Below, one piece after another: positions 37,802 through 45,845 of a DNA stretch of 64,000 bases (position 1 is the first letter of the stretch; each line of letters starts with the position of its first letter). The position numbers and the translations under genes are program-made. Source of the stretch: Dysgonomonas sp. 216 (GTDB lineage: Bacteria > Bacteroidota > Bacteroidia > Bacteroidales > Dysgonomonadaceae); NCBI RefSeq assembly GCF_010501065.1, contig NZ_QVMM01000013.1, forward strand, positions 25,992-89,991, written 5' to 3'. The notes under the pieces are model-generated. The model worked only from the letters and a program-made list of their open reading frames with translations. It was not told the DNA's origin and ran no database searches.

Positions 37802-38743
37802 TTATTCTATTGGAATACACATATAAACTTTGTACGATTGAGAAAAAGGCGTATTCTTTACAGTTTCATACATTTCATAAATATTTGCATTCCTGAATTT
37901 ATATCCTTTCTCAATTAAAGTTAAGTACATAGTATTCCATGCTTTTTCAAACTCTATATCTGATAGTTCAAAATAACCTACCAAATATTTTCCTTTATCA
38001 ATAAGCATTTTGCTAACACATCCTTTTGGTCTAAAGTTGTTGGGAATCGTTATGCATACGCTTTGACGATGCCTATCCATTTTCGTTACGGATGGGTCAT
38101 CGTGATAAACAGTAAATAATTTGGTTTCTGGAATGTCTAACAGACTGTTTTGAGTAGCCCAGTTTAACAATTTATCGTAGGTTTCTCCAATTTGATAAAA
38201 GCTACCAACATAGCGAATATAAGCTACCTGATATTCGGGCATTCTTCTAACTTGAATATCTGCATTTTGAATAATGTTATCATTTTCAAATGTAGAAACA
38301 TTAGTTTCCTCATAACTAATGGCTTTATCAGTTCTTTCAAGCAATTCTCCTTTGGCATTGTAGAAGTGCTTATCTTTTGCAAAGACTGCCTTTTCAAACT
38401 TCCGAAACTCTTGCGCGGTCATTCCAAAGTGTTTTCTAAAAGCACGATTGAAAGAGGTGTAGTTGTTGAAACCACAGCTATATGCAATCTCTGTTATTGA
38501 AGTATGTTTTTGCTCTTGAAGTAGCCTTGCTACCTTTTCAACTCGCAATCTAAGAATAAAATCGGCAGGGGTTTCACCCTCTAAAGCAGTAAATACTCTA
38601 TGGAAATGAAAAGGCGAGAAGCTTGCATGACAGGCAATCTTATTAAGATTCAAAGGTTTGTCTATATTTTTTTCAATATAGATAATAACCGAATTGATTC
38701 TTGATATGTAATCATTTACACTTGTTTCCTGCCTGACTTTCAT
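37802..38743 (-). CDS. AraC-family regulator with GyrI-like ligand-binding domain
   Basis: This 313-residue protein has an N-terminal AraC DNA-binding domain of two HTH motifs (NLNKIACHASFSPFHFHRVF and SITEIAYSCGFNNYTSFNRAFRKHFG) and a C-terminal GyrI-like domain (QVRRMPEYQVAYIRYVGSF...GKYLVGYFEL). The layout resembles SoxS/Rob-type regulators that bind small hydrophobic molecules. The start MKVRQETSV at 38743 is preferred over ATG 38779. It is divergent from the flavodoxin/ferredoxin gene and probably controls it. Base composition is more AT-rich than the mobilization genes, so the pair may be acquired cargo. Confidence 0.88.
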   Translation of the reverse strand: MKVRQETSVNDYISRINSVIIYIEKNIDKPLNLNKIACHASFSPFHFHRVFTALEGETPADFILRLRVEKVARLLQEQKHTSITEIAYSCGFNNYTSFNRAFRKHFGMTAQEFRKFEKAVFAKDKHFYNAKGELLERTDKAISYEETNVSTFENDNIIQNADIQVRRMPEYQVAYIRYVGSFYQIGETYDKLLNWATQNSLLDIPETKLFTVYHDDPSVTKMDRHRQSVCITIPNNFRPKGCVSKMLIDKGKYLVGYFELSDIEFEKAWNTMYLTLIEKGYKFRNANIYEMYETVKNTPFSQSYKVYMCIPIE

Positions 38744-38851
38744 TGCCTGCAAAAATACATAAAAATTTCCTAAGTGCATGTTAGCAAGAAATGTAAGTTC
38801 TTAGCGTGTAATTTGATTTATTTTTGCATAGTATGCATGAGATGTAGCAAT

Positions 38852-39877
38852 ATGAGTACTATTCAAAATATATCAATATTCTATTTTTCGGGGACAGGGA
38901 ACTCGAAAAAAGTTGCTTTATGGTTTTATGAATTTGCGAAAGAAAGAGGCATATTATGTGAAATAGTTGATATTTCTAATGCAAATAGGAGTTCTTTGCA
39001 AAAGATTAACCCTGACAGTCTGATTGTAATTATTTCCCCTATACATGGATTTAACTTTCCGAAGATTACATTAAATTTTATCCGTGCATTTCCTAAGGGG
39101 AAAAACCGTATAGTATTGATGAATACAAGAGGCTCTGTGAAAATAGGTAATCGGATTACGCCCGGACTAACAGGTGTAGCATTCCTTTTGTCTTCGCTTA
39201 TATTGAAAAGAAAAGGATATAAAATTATCGGACAAATTCCGTTTGATATGCCTTCAAACTGGATTTCTATACATCCTGTAATCAGAAAGAAATCAGCACA
39301 ATTCATTTTTGATAAAAACTATCACCGAGCAAAGAAGCATTTTGAAAAGATTTATGCAGGGAAAAATGATTTTGCTTCACGAAAAGATACTATACAGGAT
39401 GTTTTAATTTCCCCTGTATCATTTGCTTATTATCTGATAGGCAAATTCTTTTTAGCAAAATCGTACTATGCTTCATATAAATGCACAAATTGCAATCTAT
39501 GTATAAAACAATGTCCAGTCAAAGCAATTAGAGAAGTCAATAAACGACCATTTTGGACGTTTAAATGTGAAAGTTGCATGAAATGTATGAATAATTGCCC
39601 TGTTGATGCCATAGAAACACCGCACGGCTTATGGGTAATTGTCATTTATCTTACCTCAATAGTATGTACATGCTTATTTTATAGCTTATTACCAGAGTTT
39701 GCCCAATTCTGGATTGTGAAATTTATCCTATTCAATATAATACTGATTGGTTATATGTGGATATTTTATAGGATTCAACAGTTTGAATTAAAAAATCGAA
39801 TTATTGCTAAAATAATATCTCTAACATCACTTACTCATTATAAGTTTTGGGGCAGATATAAAGGTAGTGACAATTAG
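38852..39877 (+). CDS. EFR1-family flavodoxin-ferredoxin fusion protein
   Basis: The ATG at 38852 gives a 341-residue protein. Residues 1-150 are flavodoxin-like (ISIFYFSGTGNSKKVA binds the FMN phosphate). From about residue 210 there are two 4Fe-4S motifs, CTNCNLCIKQCPVKAI and CESCMKCMNNCPVDAI. One or two membrane helices close the protein (WVIVIYLTSIVCTCLFY). EFR1 proteins are thought to be electron carriers for unknown reductases. A -7 element TATTTTTG lies at 38819-38826 in the gap shared with the AraC gene. Confidence 0.85.
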   Translation: MSTIQNISIFYFSGTGNSKKVALWFYEFAKERGILCEIVDISNANRSSLQKINPDSLIVIISPIHGFNFPKITLNFIRAFPKGKNRIVLMNTRGSVKIGNRITPGLTGVAFLLSSLILKRKGYKIIGQIPFDMPSNWISIHPVIRKKSAQFIFDKNYHRAKKHFEKIYAGKNDFASRKDTIQDVLISPVSFAYYLIGKFFLAKSYYASYKCTNCNLCIKQCPVKAIREVNKRPFWTFKCESCMKCMNNCPVDAIETPHGLWVIVIYLTSIVCTCLFYSLLPEFAQFWIVKFILFNIILIGYMWIFYRIQQFELKNRIIAKIISLTSLTHYKFWGRYKGSDN

Positions 39878-39942
39878 AATCATTCAGCATACAAAGCCCT
39901 GCTTTGAATATAATCAATATTACAAATTTTAAAATTATGCTT

Positions 39943-40567
39943 ATGAATGATTTAGTTAAAGCGAAGTTTTTCAGTCTATTATCTGAAACTTCACAAGTTA
40001 CAAACAAAGAAATGCAAAAGGCCTATGAGTGCTTTATGGAACAGTTAAGAACGGTTAGCCAATCCGAAACAGATTATTTTGAAATCTACCGGATATTGAG
40101 CATTACTCGTATTGAATTAGTATCTGTAAGAACGCATCATCGATACGGGCAGGGGGAAAAATGCGCTTAAATTAGCCTATCTGCAAAGAGCAATTCTACT
40201 CATTGAATCCGAAATTGATATACTGAAACTTACATTCCTGCAAGCAAACCGCATCTATGACAAGACAAAACCCAACAATTCCAAAGTCTATTTTATCCCT
40301 AAGCCCAAAGAAGGATTGGGGATTGATAGTATGGGAGAATTCGCCATTTCTTTTGAGTTATCCGGTCAGTTCCTTAATGACGAAGGCAATCCCGCACCGT
40401 ACATCCATATCGCCCATGCTCTGGAACAAGCCTTTAACTTTACTTTCGGGGATGCCTACAAATCAAAAGAACGAGTATTTAAGCGCAAGCCGTTCAACCT
40501 TACCAAAGCGTTGGATTACCTGAAAAACCTTATTATTAAAGCCAGCCGTAAACAAGATGAAAAATAA
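39943..40567 (+). pseudogene. frameshifted gene of the mobilizable element
   Basis: The first frame (39943-40170) reads MNDLVKAKFFSLLSETSQVT to SITRIELVSVR and then a nonsense tail. The second frame continues from about 40130 as ERIIDTGRGKNALKLAYLQR through FNLTKALDYLKNLI to the stop at 40567. Joining them near 40127-40145 gives one protein of about 207 residues, resembling RteC-like or other accessory proteins of Bacteroides mobilizable elements (uncertain). It is either a real frameshift mutation or a sequencing error. Confidence 0.6.
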
Positions 40568-40717
40568 CCGTTTTTCAATACATTGATTATAAATAACTTA
40601 AAAGAAATGTTTAGGGGAGTCCATAGGGATTCCCCTATTTTGTTTGCTTCGTTCTGCCGTCCTTTGCTTCATCAATGCATTGAGATAACGAATTAATAAT
40701 CTCAAAAATGAAATGAA

Positions 40718-41065
40718 ATGTATATCAACAATGAAGATTTTGAAAAATGGATGCAGAAGCTATCCAAAAAGCTAAGTGAAATCGGTCAGGATTTGAAATC
40801 CCTGATTAATACCGATAAGGTATTCGATAAGGACGAGAAGCTACTCGACAACCAAGATTTAGCCTTTCTACTTAAAGTGTCTAAACGCACCCTGCAACGT
40901 TATCGGTCGGACGGAAAGCTACCCTATTTTATGATAGGACATAAGACCTATTACCGTGTAAACGATGTTCGGGTATTCGTCCATAAATATATGGACTACT
41001 GGGCATCCCAAGAGTTTGACAAGAAGCACCCGAAAGAAGAAAATAATGACGAAAATGAGGAATGA
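40718..41065 (+). CDS. excisionase-like helix-turn-helix protein
   Basis: This 115-residue protein carries LLDNQDLAFLLKVSKRTLQRYRSDGKLPYF and then YRVNDVRVFVHKYM, the layout of the helix_turn_helix_17/MerR-like domain found in excisionases and element regulators. It lies between the frameshifted gene and the oriT candidate. Such proteins promote excision of Bacteroides mobile elements together with the integrase. A 9-bp inverted repeat (ATTCTGCTT/AAGCAGAAT) starts at its stop codon and may be its terminator. Confidence 0.8.
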   Translation: MYINNEDFEKWMQKLSKKLSEIGQDLKSLINTDKVFDKDEKLLDNQDLAFLLKVSKRTLQRYRSDGKLPYFMIGHKTYYRVNDVRVFVHKYMDYWASQEFDKKHPKEENNDENEE

Positions 41066-41340
41066 TTCTGCTTTTTATGTTCTAAGCAGAATAGCGCAAG
41101 CGGATGAAGGCTTGCTTTAAGTTTACGCCTTCAAAGTAGCTCCGCATTTAGCAGAAACAACTTCGCCTCTCGGCTCTGTTTGTTTCGCTAAATTGAGCAA
41201 GAGGGAACTGGACTTCGTCCTGTTCTTCCTCTTGCCCTGCGGGGCAAAGCCTTCGGCTTTAGTGCTTTATACTAAAGCACAGTTATAATACCTGTTATAA
41301 GCGGTCTTTTTTTACCGCTTATTATCAGGTGGTTAGTATT
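41065..41340 (+). other. hairpin-rich region, oriT candidate
   Basis: This 303-bp gap before the mobilization genes holds at least five inverted repeats: ATTCTGCTT/AAGCAGAAT (41065-41092), GAAGGC/GCCTTC (41106-41132), GCAAGAGG/CCTCTTGC (about 41197-41235), GTGCTTTA-TAC-TAAAGCAC (41262-41280), and CCTGTTATAAGCGGT/ACCGCTTATTATCAGG (41291-41329). Location just upstream of the relaxosome genes and density of stems fit an origin of transfer; the nick site cannot be told. Confidence 0.55.
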
Positions 41341-41368
41341 GAAAATAGTCATAAAATAGTTATAACAC

Positions 41369-41980
41369 ATGGGTAATCAACACCGGAAAACCATATTTAC
41401 CACTATCGGGATAGACAATGAAACCAATGCTTTGGTTGAGAGAATCTGCAAACGCTATTCGCTGAAAAAAGGGGAAATTGTGAAACTGGCATTTCTGTAT
41501 CTGGAGAAAGCCCATATCAACCCTGCCGATGCTCCCGAATCGGTAAAAACGGAACTTGCCAAAATCAACAAACGGCAGGACGATATTATCCGCTTTATCC
41601 GAAGCTATGAAGAAAAGGAACTTAACCCGATGATACGGACGAGCCATTCAATAGCCGTCAAATTTGATGCTTCCGTGAAAGAACAGACAGGGTTGATAAC
41701 TTCGGAGATAAACACCACAAGAGAATTACAGGATAATGTCCTAAAAAAGATAAGCGAAACATTCAACCAACACGCAACCGTAATAAATAATCAAGCCAAA
41801 CAGATAACTGACCTTTCCCAAGCCGTGAACGCATCATCAAAGAAGCAGGAGCGGAATAACAATAAACTCCTGAAACTGATTTCCCTATACTCTGAACTTG
41901 CCACTTGCGGAGTAATGGACGGCAAACGGAAGGAGAACCTAAAAAACGAGATTAACGACCTGATAAACGAAAAGCAGTAA
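41369..41980 (+). CDS. BfmA/BtgA-family mobilization protein
   Basis: This 203-residue relaxosome accessory protein begins GNQHRKTIFTTIGIDNETNA with a ribbon-helix-helix-like N-terminus (VERICKRYSLKKGEIVKLAF) and continues as a long coiled coil (NKRQDDIIRFIRSYEEKE). In Bacteroides mobilizable elements such proteins bind oriT and help the relaxase. The relaxase gene follows 18 bp later. The oriT candidate lies directly upstream, as expected. Confidence 0.85.
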   Translation: MGNQHRKTIFTTIGIDNETNALVERICKRYSLKKGEIVKLAFLYLEKAHINPADAPESVKTELAKINKRQDDIIRFIRSYEEKELNPMIRTSHSIAVKFDASVKEQTGLITSEINTTRELQDNVLKKISETFNQHATVINNQAKQITDLSQAVNASSKKQERNNNKLLKLISLYSELATCGVMDGKRKENLKNEINDLINEKQ

Positions 41981-41998
41981 CAAGCAAATATAAACCCC

Positions 41999-42805
41999 AT
42001 GAACATAGATTTCCCGCCACCGTCCAAAGGCACATACAATAATGCAGGCAGTAGCCGGAGATTAGCGGATTATTGTGAACATGAAGATATGGAACGCATG
42101 GAGCAGGGAATCTATACCGAAGGATTTTTCAACCTGACGGACGATAATATCTATAAATCACAAGTAATAAAGGATATAGACAGTAATATCGGTCAGTTAT
42201 TAAAAACGGATGCCAAATTTTACGCTATCCATGTCAGTCCATCGGAAAAGGAGCTTCGGGCAATGGGTAATACTGAACAGGAACAAGCCGAAGCCATGAA
42301 ACAGTATATCCGGGAAGTCGTCATTCCTGAATATGCCAAGAATTTCAACAAAGGACTATTGGCAGAAGATATAAAATTTTACGGTAAGATACATTTCAGC
42401 CGGGACAGGTCAAACAACGAACTAAATATGCACTGCCATTTGATTGTCAGCCGGAAAGACCAGTCCAACAAAAAGAAGCTATCCCCGCTCACCAACCACA
42501 AAAACACCAAGAAAGGAACGGTTAAGGGTGGTTTTGATAGAAAAAGCCTGTTCCAACAGGCGGAGCAGGGATTTGACAAGCTATTCGGCTACAAGCGGGA
42601 ACTTTCCGAATCCTTTGAGTACTACAACACGATGAAGAACGGTAGTATCTCCGAACAGCTTGAAATGCAAGAGTGTGAAATTAAACAAGAAGCCGCCCGA
42701 ATACAACCCGCTCCGCAAAATACGCTTCTCGATGAAAGAAAAAAGGAACAGGCGGTAAACCCACCTAAAAAAGAACAAAAACCCAAACGGGGAATCAGAA
42801 GATAA
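41999..42805 (+). CDS. relaxase / mobilization protein (HUH type, DUF5712-like)
   Basis: This 268-residue protein has the metal-binding histidine motif NMHCHLIVSRKD (HxH) near residue 147, preceded by FYGKIHFSRDRSNNEL; an upstream Tyr should be the nucleophile. It is short for a relaxase, with a basic, Pro-rich C-terminus (PPKKEQKPKRGIRR). It would nick oriT and lead transfer by a helper conjugative element. It is co-transcribed with the BfmA/BtgA-like gene. Confidence 0.83.
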   Translation: MNIDFPPPSKGTYNNAGSSRRLADYCEHEDMERMEQGIYTEGFFNLTDDNIYKSQVIKDIDSNIGQLLKTDAKFYAIHVSPSEKELRAMGNTEQEQAEAMKQYIREVVIPEYAKNFNKGLLAEDIKFYGKIHFSRDRSNNELNMHCHLIVSRKDQSNKKKLSPLTNHKNTKKGTVKGGFDRKSLFQQAEQGFDKLFGYKRELSESFEYYNTMKNGSISEQLEMQECEIKQEAARIQPAPQNTLLDERKKEQAVNPPKKEQKPKRGIRR

Positions 42806-42824
42806 ACGATTAAAAATTAGCAAT

Positions 42825-43232
42825 ATGAATGAGTGCGAAGAAATACGCAAAGCGATAGATAACTACCTGATGAAGCGGTTTAAGTATCGTCTTTCACTTG
42901 TATATCTTACTCCTGACAATATCCTAACCACCCGAAGGAACAGCCGGATAGACCTCTATTTGCGTATCCGAAAGGTAGAAAGCTTGTTTCCGCCCGATAG
43001 CCTAATTATAGCCCGAATAGGCTTTCAAAAAGAACGGATAGGGCATGGTTCCCACTTCGTCAGGTTCTTGGCTGAAATAGCCTCAAAATACGGTTATAAG
43101 CACATCGGAATAGAATCCACCAACGAGAAAAGCGCATCCTTTGCCCGGAAGTTAGGTTTTCATTCGATAGACGGCTCTAATTATGCGGTATCGGTAGAAA
43201 AACTTATTTCTTTTTTCAATGGGTTAAAGTAA
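42825..43232 (+). CDS. small GNAT-like acetyltransferase carried by the element
   Basis: The last gene of the element encodes 135 residues. The core IIARIGFQKERIGHGSHFVR corresponds to GNAT motif A, followed by YGYKHIGIESTNEKSASFARKLGF (motif B). It lies 20 bp after the relaxase gene, so it shares the mobilization transcript. The substrate is unknown; similar short GNATs occur beside Bacteroides mobilization genes. Confidence 0.75.
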   Translation: MNECEEIRKAIDNYLMKRFKYRLSLVYLTPDNILTTRRNSRIDLYLRIRKVESLFPPDSLIIARIGFQKERIGHGSHFVRFLAEIASKYGYKHIGIESTNEKSASFARKLGFHSIDGSNYAVSVEKLISFFNGLK

Positions 43233-43298
43233 TCCTTTATTCATTTGAGATACAAAAATACACACAGGCAATAGAACGGAAACACCAAGCCCTACGGG

Positions 43299-43353
43299 TT
43301 TTGCAGGAAATCTCCACACCTGCGCTACGCTCCGGGTAGTATTTCCTGCAAAA
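43299..43353. repeat. 13-bp perfect inverted repeat near the right end of the element
   Basis: TTTTGCAGGAAAT (43299-43311) and ATTTCCTGCAAAA (43341-43353) flank a 29-nt loop with GC-rich content (CTGCGCTACGCTCCGGG). It could be a terminator for the mobilization operon, or part of the element end recognised by the recombinase. Confidence 0.6.
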
Positions 43354-43422
43354 GTGTTGCCTTATCTATTCCCTGAATGAAAGAAAAGGTATATCAAATA
43401 AAAAAAGGGAAAAAATATGTGT

Positions 43423-43452
43423 TGGTTTGTGAGAAATAATTCGTAGATTTGC
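43423..43452 (+). promoter_or_regulatory. promoter without an adjacent gene
   Basis: TTG (43423-43425), a 19-bp spacer and TAGATTTG (43445-43452) match the Bacteroidetes consensus very well. The nearest plus-strand gene starts 368 bp later. The stretch between has no open frame; it holds a small stem CCTTTT-ATTC-AAAAGG near 43547 and a direct repeat AAAAACTATATGTG at 43641 and 43717. The promoter may drive a small RNA or belong to the chromosomal flank cut by the insertion. Confidence 0.5.
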
Positions 43453-43819
43453 AGTGAGTTATTTGAGGAAATACAGCGCAAAACGCAGAAATAAGCACGG
43501 TTGCCAAATCGTTACCTCTACCGCTGAAAAATTCCGCTTACAGCCTTTTATTCAAAAGGTTATCTCCCAAAGATAATTTTATAAAATATAAACTGTTTTA
43601 ATACCATAATTATGGGTATTAATCTTGTAAATGTTAGTCTAAAAACTATATGTGTTACAATTGTTCTGTATTTTATGTTGCTGATTATTATGTTGTTATA
43701 TCCTTTTTTGTCGAAAAAAAACTATATGTGAAAAAAGACCTATATTTTGGAACAATATGTCGTATGTTGGTAAATCTTTAAAGGTTAAATTTAATCAATT
43801 TTCAATCGAATGCAGCTAT

Positions 43820-44170
43820 ATGAATTTATATTATCGATACCCAACTATTACAGTTTCTTTTATATATATGTGTTTCTTATTACTGTTTTCGTGTAATAAT
43901 GAAATCGATTTGCAAGTAGAGCGGAATTTAGGCTTAGCGGGAAATAATCGTGCCGATTTCGAAAATAAACTGGCAAAAGTATTTAGAAAAACTTACGAAA
44001 AACATTCGGAATCATTGTATATACAGCCCGATAAAGATGGCGATATTCCTTATCTGTTTAATACTCCATGTATTGAAGATGTTACAGATCAGTATCAGGA
44101 TGTGTCGGATGTAGAAATAGATATTAATCTTAAGTCTTGCCTATTGTATAGGCAAGACTTAACTTATTGA
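43820..44170 (+). CDS. hypothetical small lipoprotein with hairpin at its 3' end
   Basis: The ATG at 43820 gives 116 residues with a lipoprotein signal ending CFLLLFSCNNE. A longer frame from 43757 has no signal character. The mature part (LGLAGNNRADFENKLAKVFRK) is unrecognised. Its last codons are made of a 14-bp perfect inverted repeat, so the C-terminus (SCLLYRQDLTY) may be shaped by an RNA structure rather than by protein function. The next gene starts 4 bp after the stop; the context is a thioredoxin-like protein. Confidence 0.6.
   Translation: MNLYYRYPTITVSFIYMCFLLLFSCNNEIDLQVERNLGLAGNNRADFENKLAKVFRKTYEKHSESLYIQPDKDGDIPYLFNTPCIEDVTDQYQDVSDVEIDINLKSCLLYRQDLTY
44130..44162. repeat. 14-bp perfect hairpin inside the lipoprotein stop region
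   Basis: TTAAGTCTTGCCTA (44130-44143) and TAGGCAAGACTTAA (44149-44162) surround a 5-nt loop. No T-run follows on the plus strand. It overlaps the 3' end of one gene just before the start of the next, so it may control translation of the downstream gene. Confidence 0.7.
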
Positions 44171-44174
44171 AATT

Positions 44175-45071
44175 ATGGTAAAAAATAACAAGCTATGTTA
44201 TATTATTATCGGTGCAATTTTTCTTGCATTAGGTTTAATAGTATCCCCACTGCGAGGAGGGTATCTTTTGATTGGAGATTTAACCCCCTTGAATATGTCG
44301 TCTTTAGTCGGCTATTTTCTGTACTTTTTTGTCACGTACATCTTTTTACAGAAATATACTAAAAAACGAAAAGCATTACATATTTTTATTGCCATGCTTG
44401 TGGGAGTATCTTTTTTTGATATCCCTGTCCGAATAATAGATTTTAAGGGAACATACCTCACTCTTCTAGACTACCTGATTCATCTTTTCGGCATAATTTC
44501 GGGATACATAGCATTTATATCGACTAAAAAAAACCGGTATTTTATTATACCCACTTGTTTTATTTGCGGTATTCTGCTTTCAATAATAGGAAACAATATA
44601 TGGGAGCATGAAGTAAATTACGGAACATATACCGGAAAAATAGATTATAAGGAAGAAATAAATCTGCGATTCCAAGATACAAATTCAAATGTTATCCCTC
44701 TGCAAAATTTCAGGGGAAAATATTTTGTTGTTGATTGCTGGTTTTCACGGTGTAGTGTATGTTTCGAAAAGATGCCCAAAGTGCAAAAAATATACGATAA
44801 ATACAAAAACAACCCTCAAGTGGCTTTCTATTCTTTATTTTGTTACATGCAAGATAAGCAGGAAACTGTTACAACAGGTAAAAAAATTATAGAAAAAGAA
44901 GGATATACGATGCCATATCTGGCTATCGATATCGAAGATCCGGTATTGAGAGATCAGTTAGGTATTCGTCGTTTTCCTGTAGTCATGATTTTTGATGAAG
45001 AAAGCAGGCTGGTTTTTAAAGGAAGTATAGAATATGCCGGGGATTTTTTGAAAGATATAGGGTTAAATTAG
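44175..45071 (+). CDS. membrane-anchored TlpA/ResA-like thioredoxin
   Basis: This 298-residue protein has four or five membrane helices (residues about 8-140) followed by a periplasmic thioredoxin domain. The motif is DCWFSRCSVCFEKMPKVQK, with the redox pair CSVC near residue 193, and the cis-Pro region is IRRFPVVMIF. TlpA-like proteins reduce disulfides or help metal or cytochrome maturation. The multi-helix N-terminus resembles DoxX/MauE-like electron input domains, which would make it a self-contained redox relay (inference). It belongs to a unit with the lipoprotein gene upstream. Confidence 0.8.
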   Translation: MVKNNKLCYIIIGAIFLALGLIVSPLRGGYLLIGDLTPLNMSSLVGYFLYFFVTYIFLQKYTKKRKALHIFIAMLVGVSFFDIPVRIIDFKGTYLTLLDYLIHLFGIISGYIAFISTKKNRYFIIPTCFICGILLSIIGNNIWEHEVNYGTYTGKIDYKEEINLRFQDTNSNVIPLQNFRGKYFVVDCWFSRCSVCFEKMPKVQKIYDKYKNNPQVAFYSLFCYMQDKQETVTTGKKIIEKEGYTMPYLAIDIEDPVLRDQLGIRRFPVVMIFDEESRLVFKGSIEYAGDFLKDIGLN

Positions 45072-45080
45072 AATTATCGA

Positions 45081-45140
45081 ATGAAAAAATTATTAGCAAT
45101 AAGTATTATTTTTTTAGCATCTGCTATTGTTTTAAAATAA
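45081..45140 (+). CDS. 19-residue peptide resembling a lone signal sequence
   Basis: The frame MKKLLAISIIFLASAIVLK is basic then hydrophobic, like a signal peptide with its cargo missing, and sits 9 bp after the thioredoxin gene. It may be a remnant of a lost exported protein, a membrane micropeptide, or chance. There is no other support. Confidence 0.35.
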   Translation: MKKLLAISIIFLASAIVLK

Positions 45141-45157
45141 CATTAAACATTATATGT

Positions 45158-45832
45158 ATGAAGAATTTATATTTAATTTCATTTTTAGTTTTGTTTGTTA
45201 GCGAATTGAGTGCGCAAATAAACAAAAGTGAGTATGTAGTGAACGGAGTACACACCATTCAAATAGAACCAAAGGATAGTAGTGTGGCAAATACTAATTT
45301 GTACGAATATGGTAAACCTATATATTCATGTGATTGCAATTTTAAGAATCTCTTAAATAATTGGAATGTTCAATACATAACCAATAGTCACGAAACCGAA
45401 TTAATATCCTATAGATTTGTCAGGGTTATCGAAAATTCTACGCAGCTAAATTATTGGAAAAATGTACTGACGGGAGACAAACAGTTGGGTGGCAACATAG
45501 GTTCCAATATATCAATTAAGGAGAATGGATATGATAAATCTCGAATAATAAACCATCGTTTTTTTTATACATGGACAGTGAATATGGATAGAGAGCTGGA
45601 AAAGGGTTCGTTTGATGAAAGTGCATATCTTATACCATCAATGTTTCTTGACAATGTTCAAGTCGGAGATAGTGTGTATGCTATAAATGCTAAATTGCGG
45701 GTTAATACTTATGAAATGTATGGCAATTATCAGATATATGTAATATGCAGTTCGAAAAACAAACGTGTAGTGTGGGATAATGTCTTCGGAAATGCAGTTA
45801 TACCTCTTTCCGAAATTAAGCTGTATGATTGA
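45158..45832 (+). CDS. hypothetical secreted protein
   Basis: This 224-residue protein has a Sec signal (MKNLYLISFLVLFVSELSAQ) and a mature part starting INKSEYVVNGVHTIQIEPKD. It contains two Cys close together (YSCDCNF) and ends in a beta-rich section (KLRVNTYEMYGNYQIYVICSS). I do not recognise the family; similar exported proteins are common and unstudied in Bacteroides. It follows the thioredoxin-like gene, so the CxC pair could be a client of that system (speculative). Confidence 0.6.
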   Translation: MKNLYLISFLVLFVSELSAQINKSEYVVNGVHTIQIEPKDSSVANTNLYEYGKPIYSCDCNFKNLLNNWNVQYITNSHETELISYRFVRVIENSTQLNYWKNVLTGDKQLGGNIGSNISIKENGYDKSRIINHRFFYTWTVNMDRELEKGSFDESAYLIPSMFLDNVQVGDSVYAINAKLRVNTYEMYGNYQIYVICSSKNKRVVWDNVFGNAVIPLSEIKLYD

Positions 45833-45845
45833 AATAGATCTGCTC

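Larger units (their letters stand above)
36273..43600 (+). mobile_element. integrative mobilizable element inserted after the tape-measure gene
   Basis: A tyrosine recombinase, regulatory and cargo genes, an excisionase-like HTH gene, a hairpin-rich oriT candidate, BfmA/BtgA-like and relaxase genes and a GNAT gene form a typical Bacteroidetes mobilizable element without its own transfer apparatus. Base and codon use differ from the host: the serine codon TCG, common in all neighbouring genes, is rarer, and ACC/CCG-type codons are commoner. Both boundaries are approximate because no direct repeats were found. The left end must lie between 36273 and 36496, the right end between 43233 and about 43700. 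Confidence 0.82.

Noticed and set aside
43363..43372. TTATCTATT inside the mobilizable element
   Set aside because: No start codon of a plausible gene follows at the right distance.
36273..43700. att direct repeats of the mobilizable element
   Set aside because: Reading both flanks by eye gave only chance matches of 6-7 bp; borders are left approximate.
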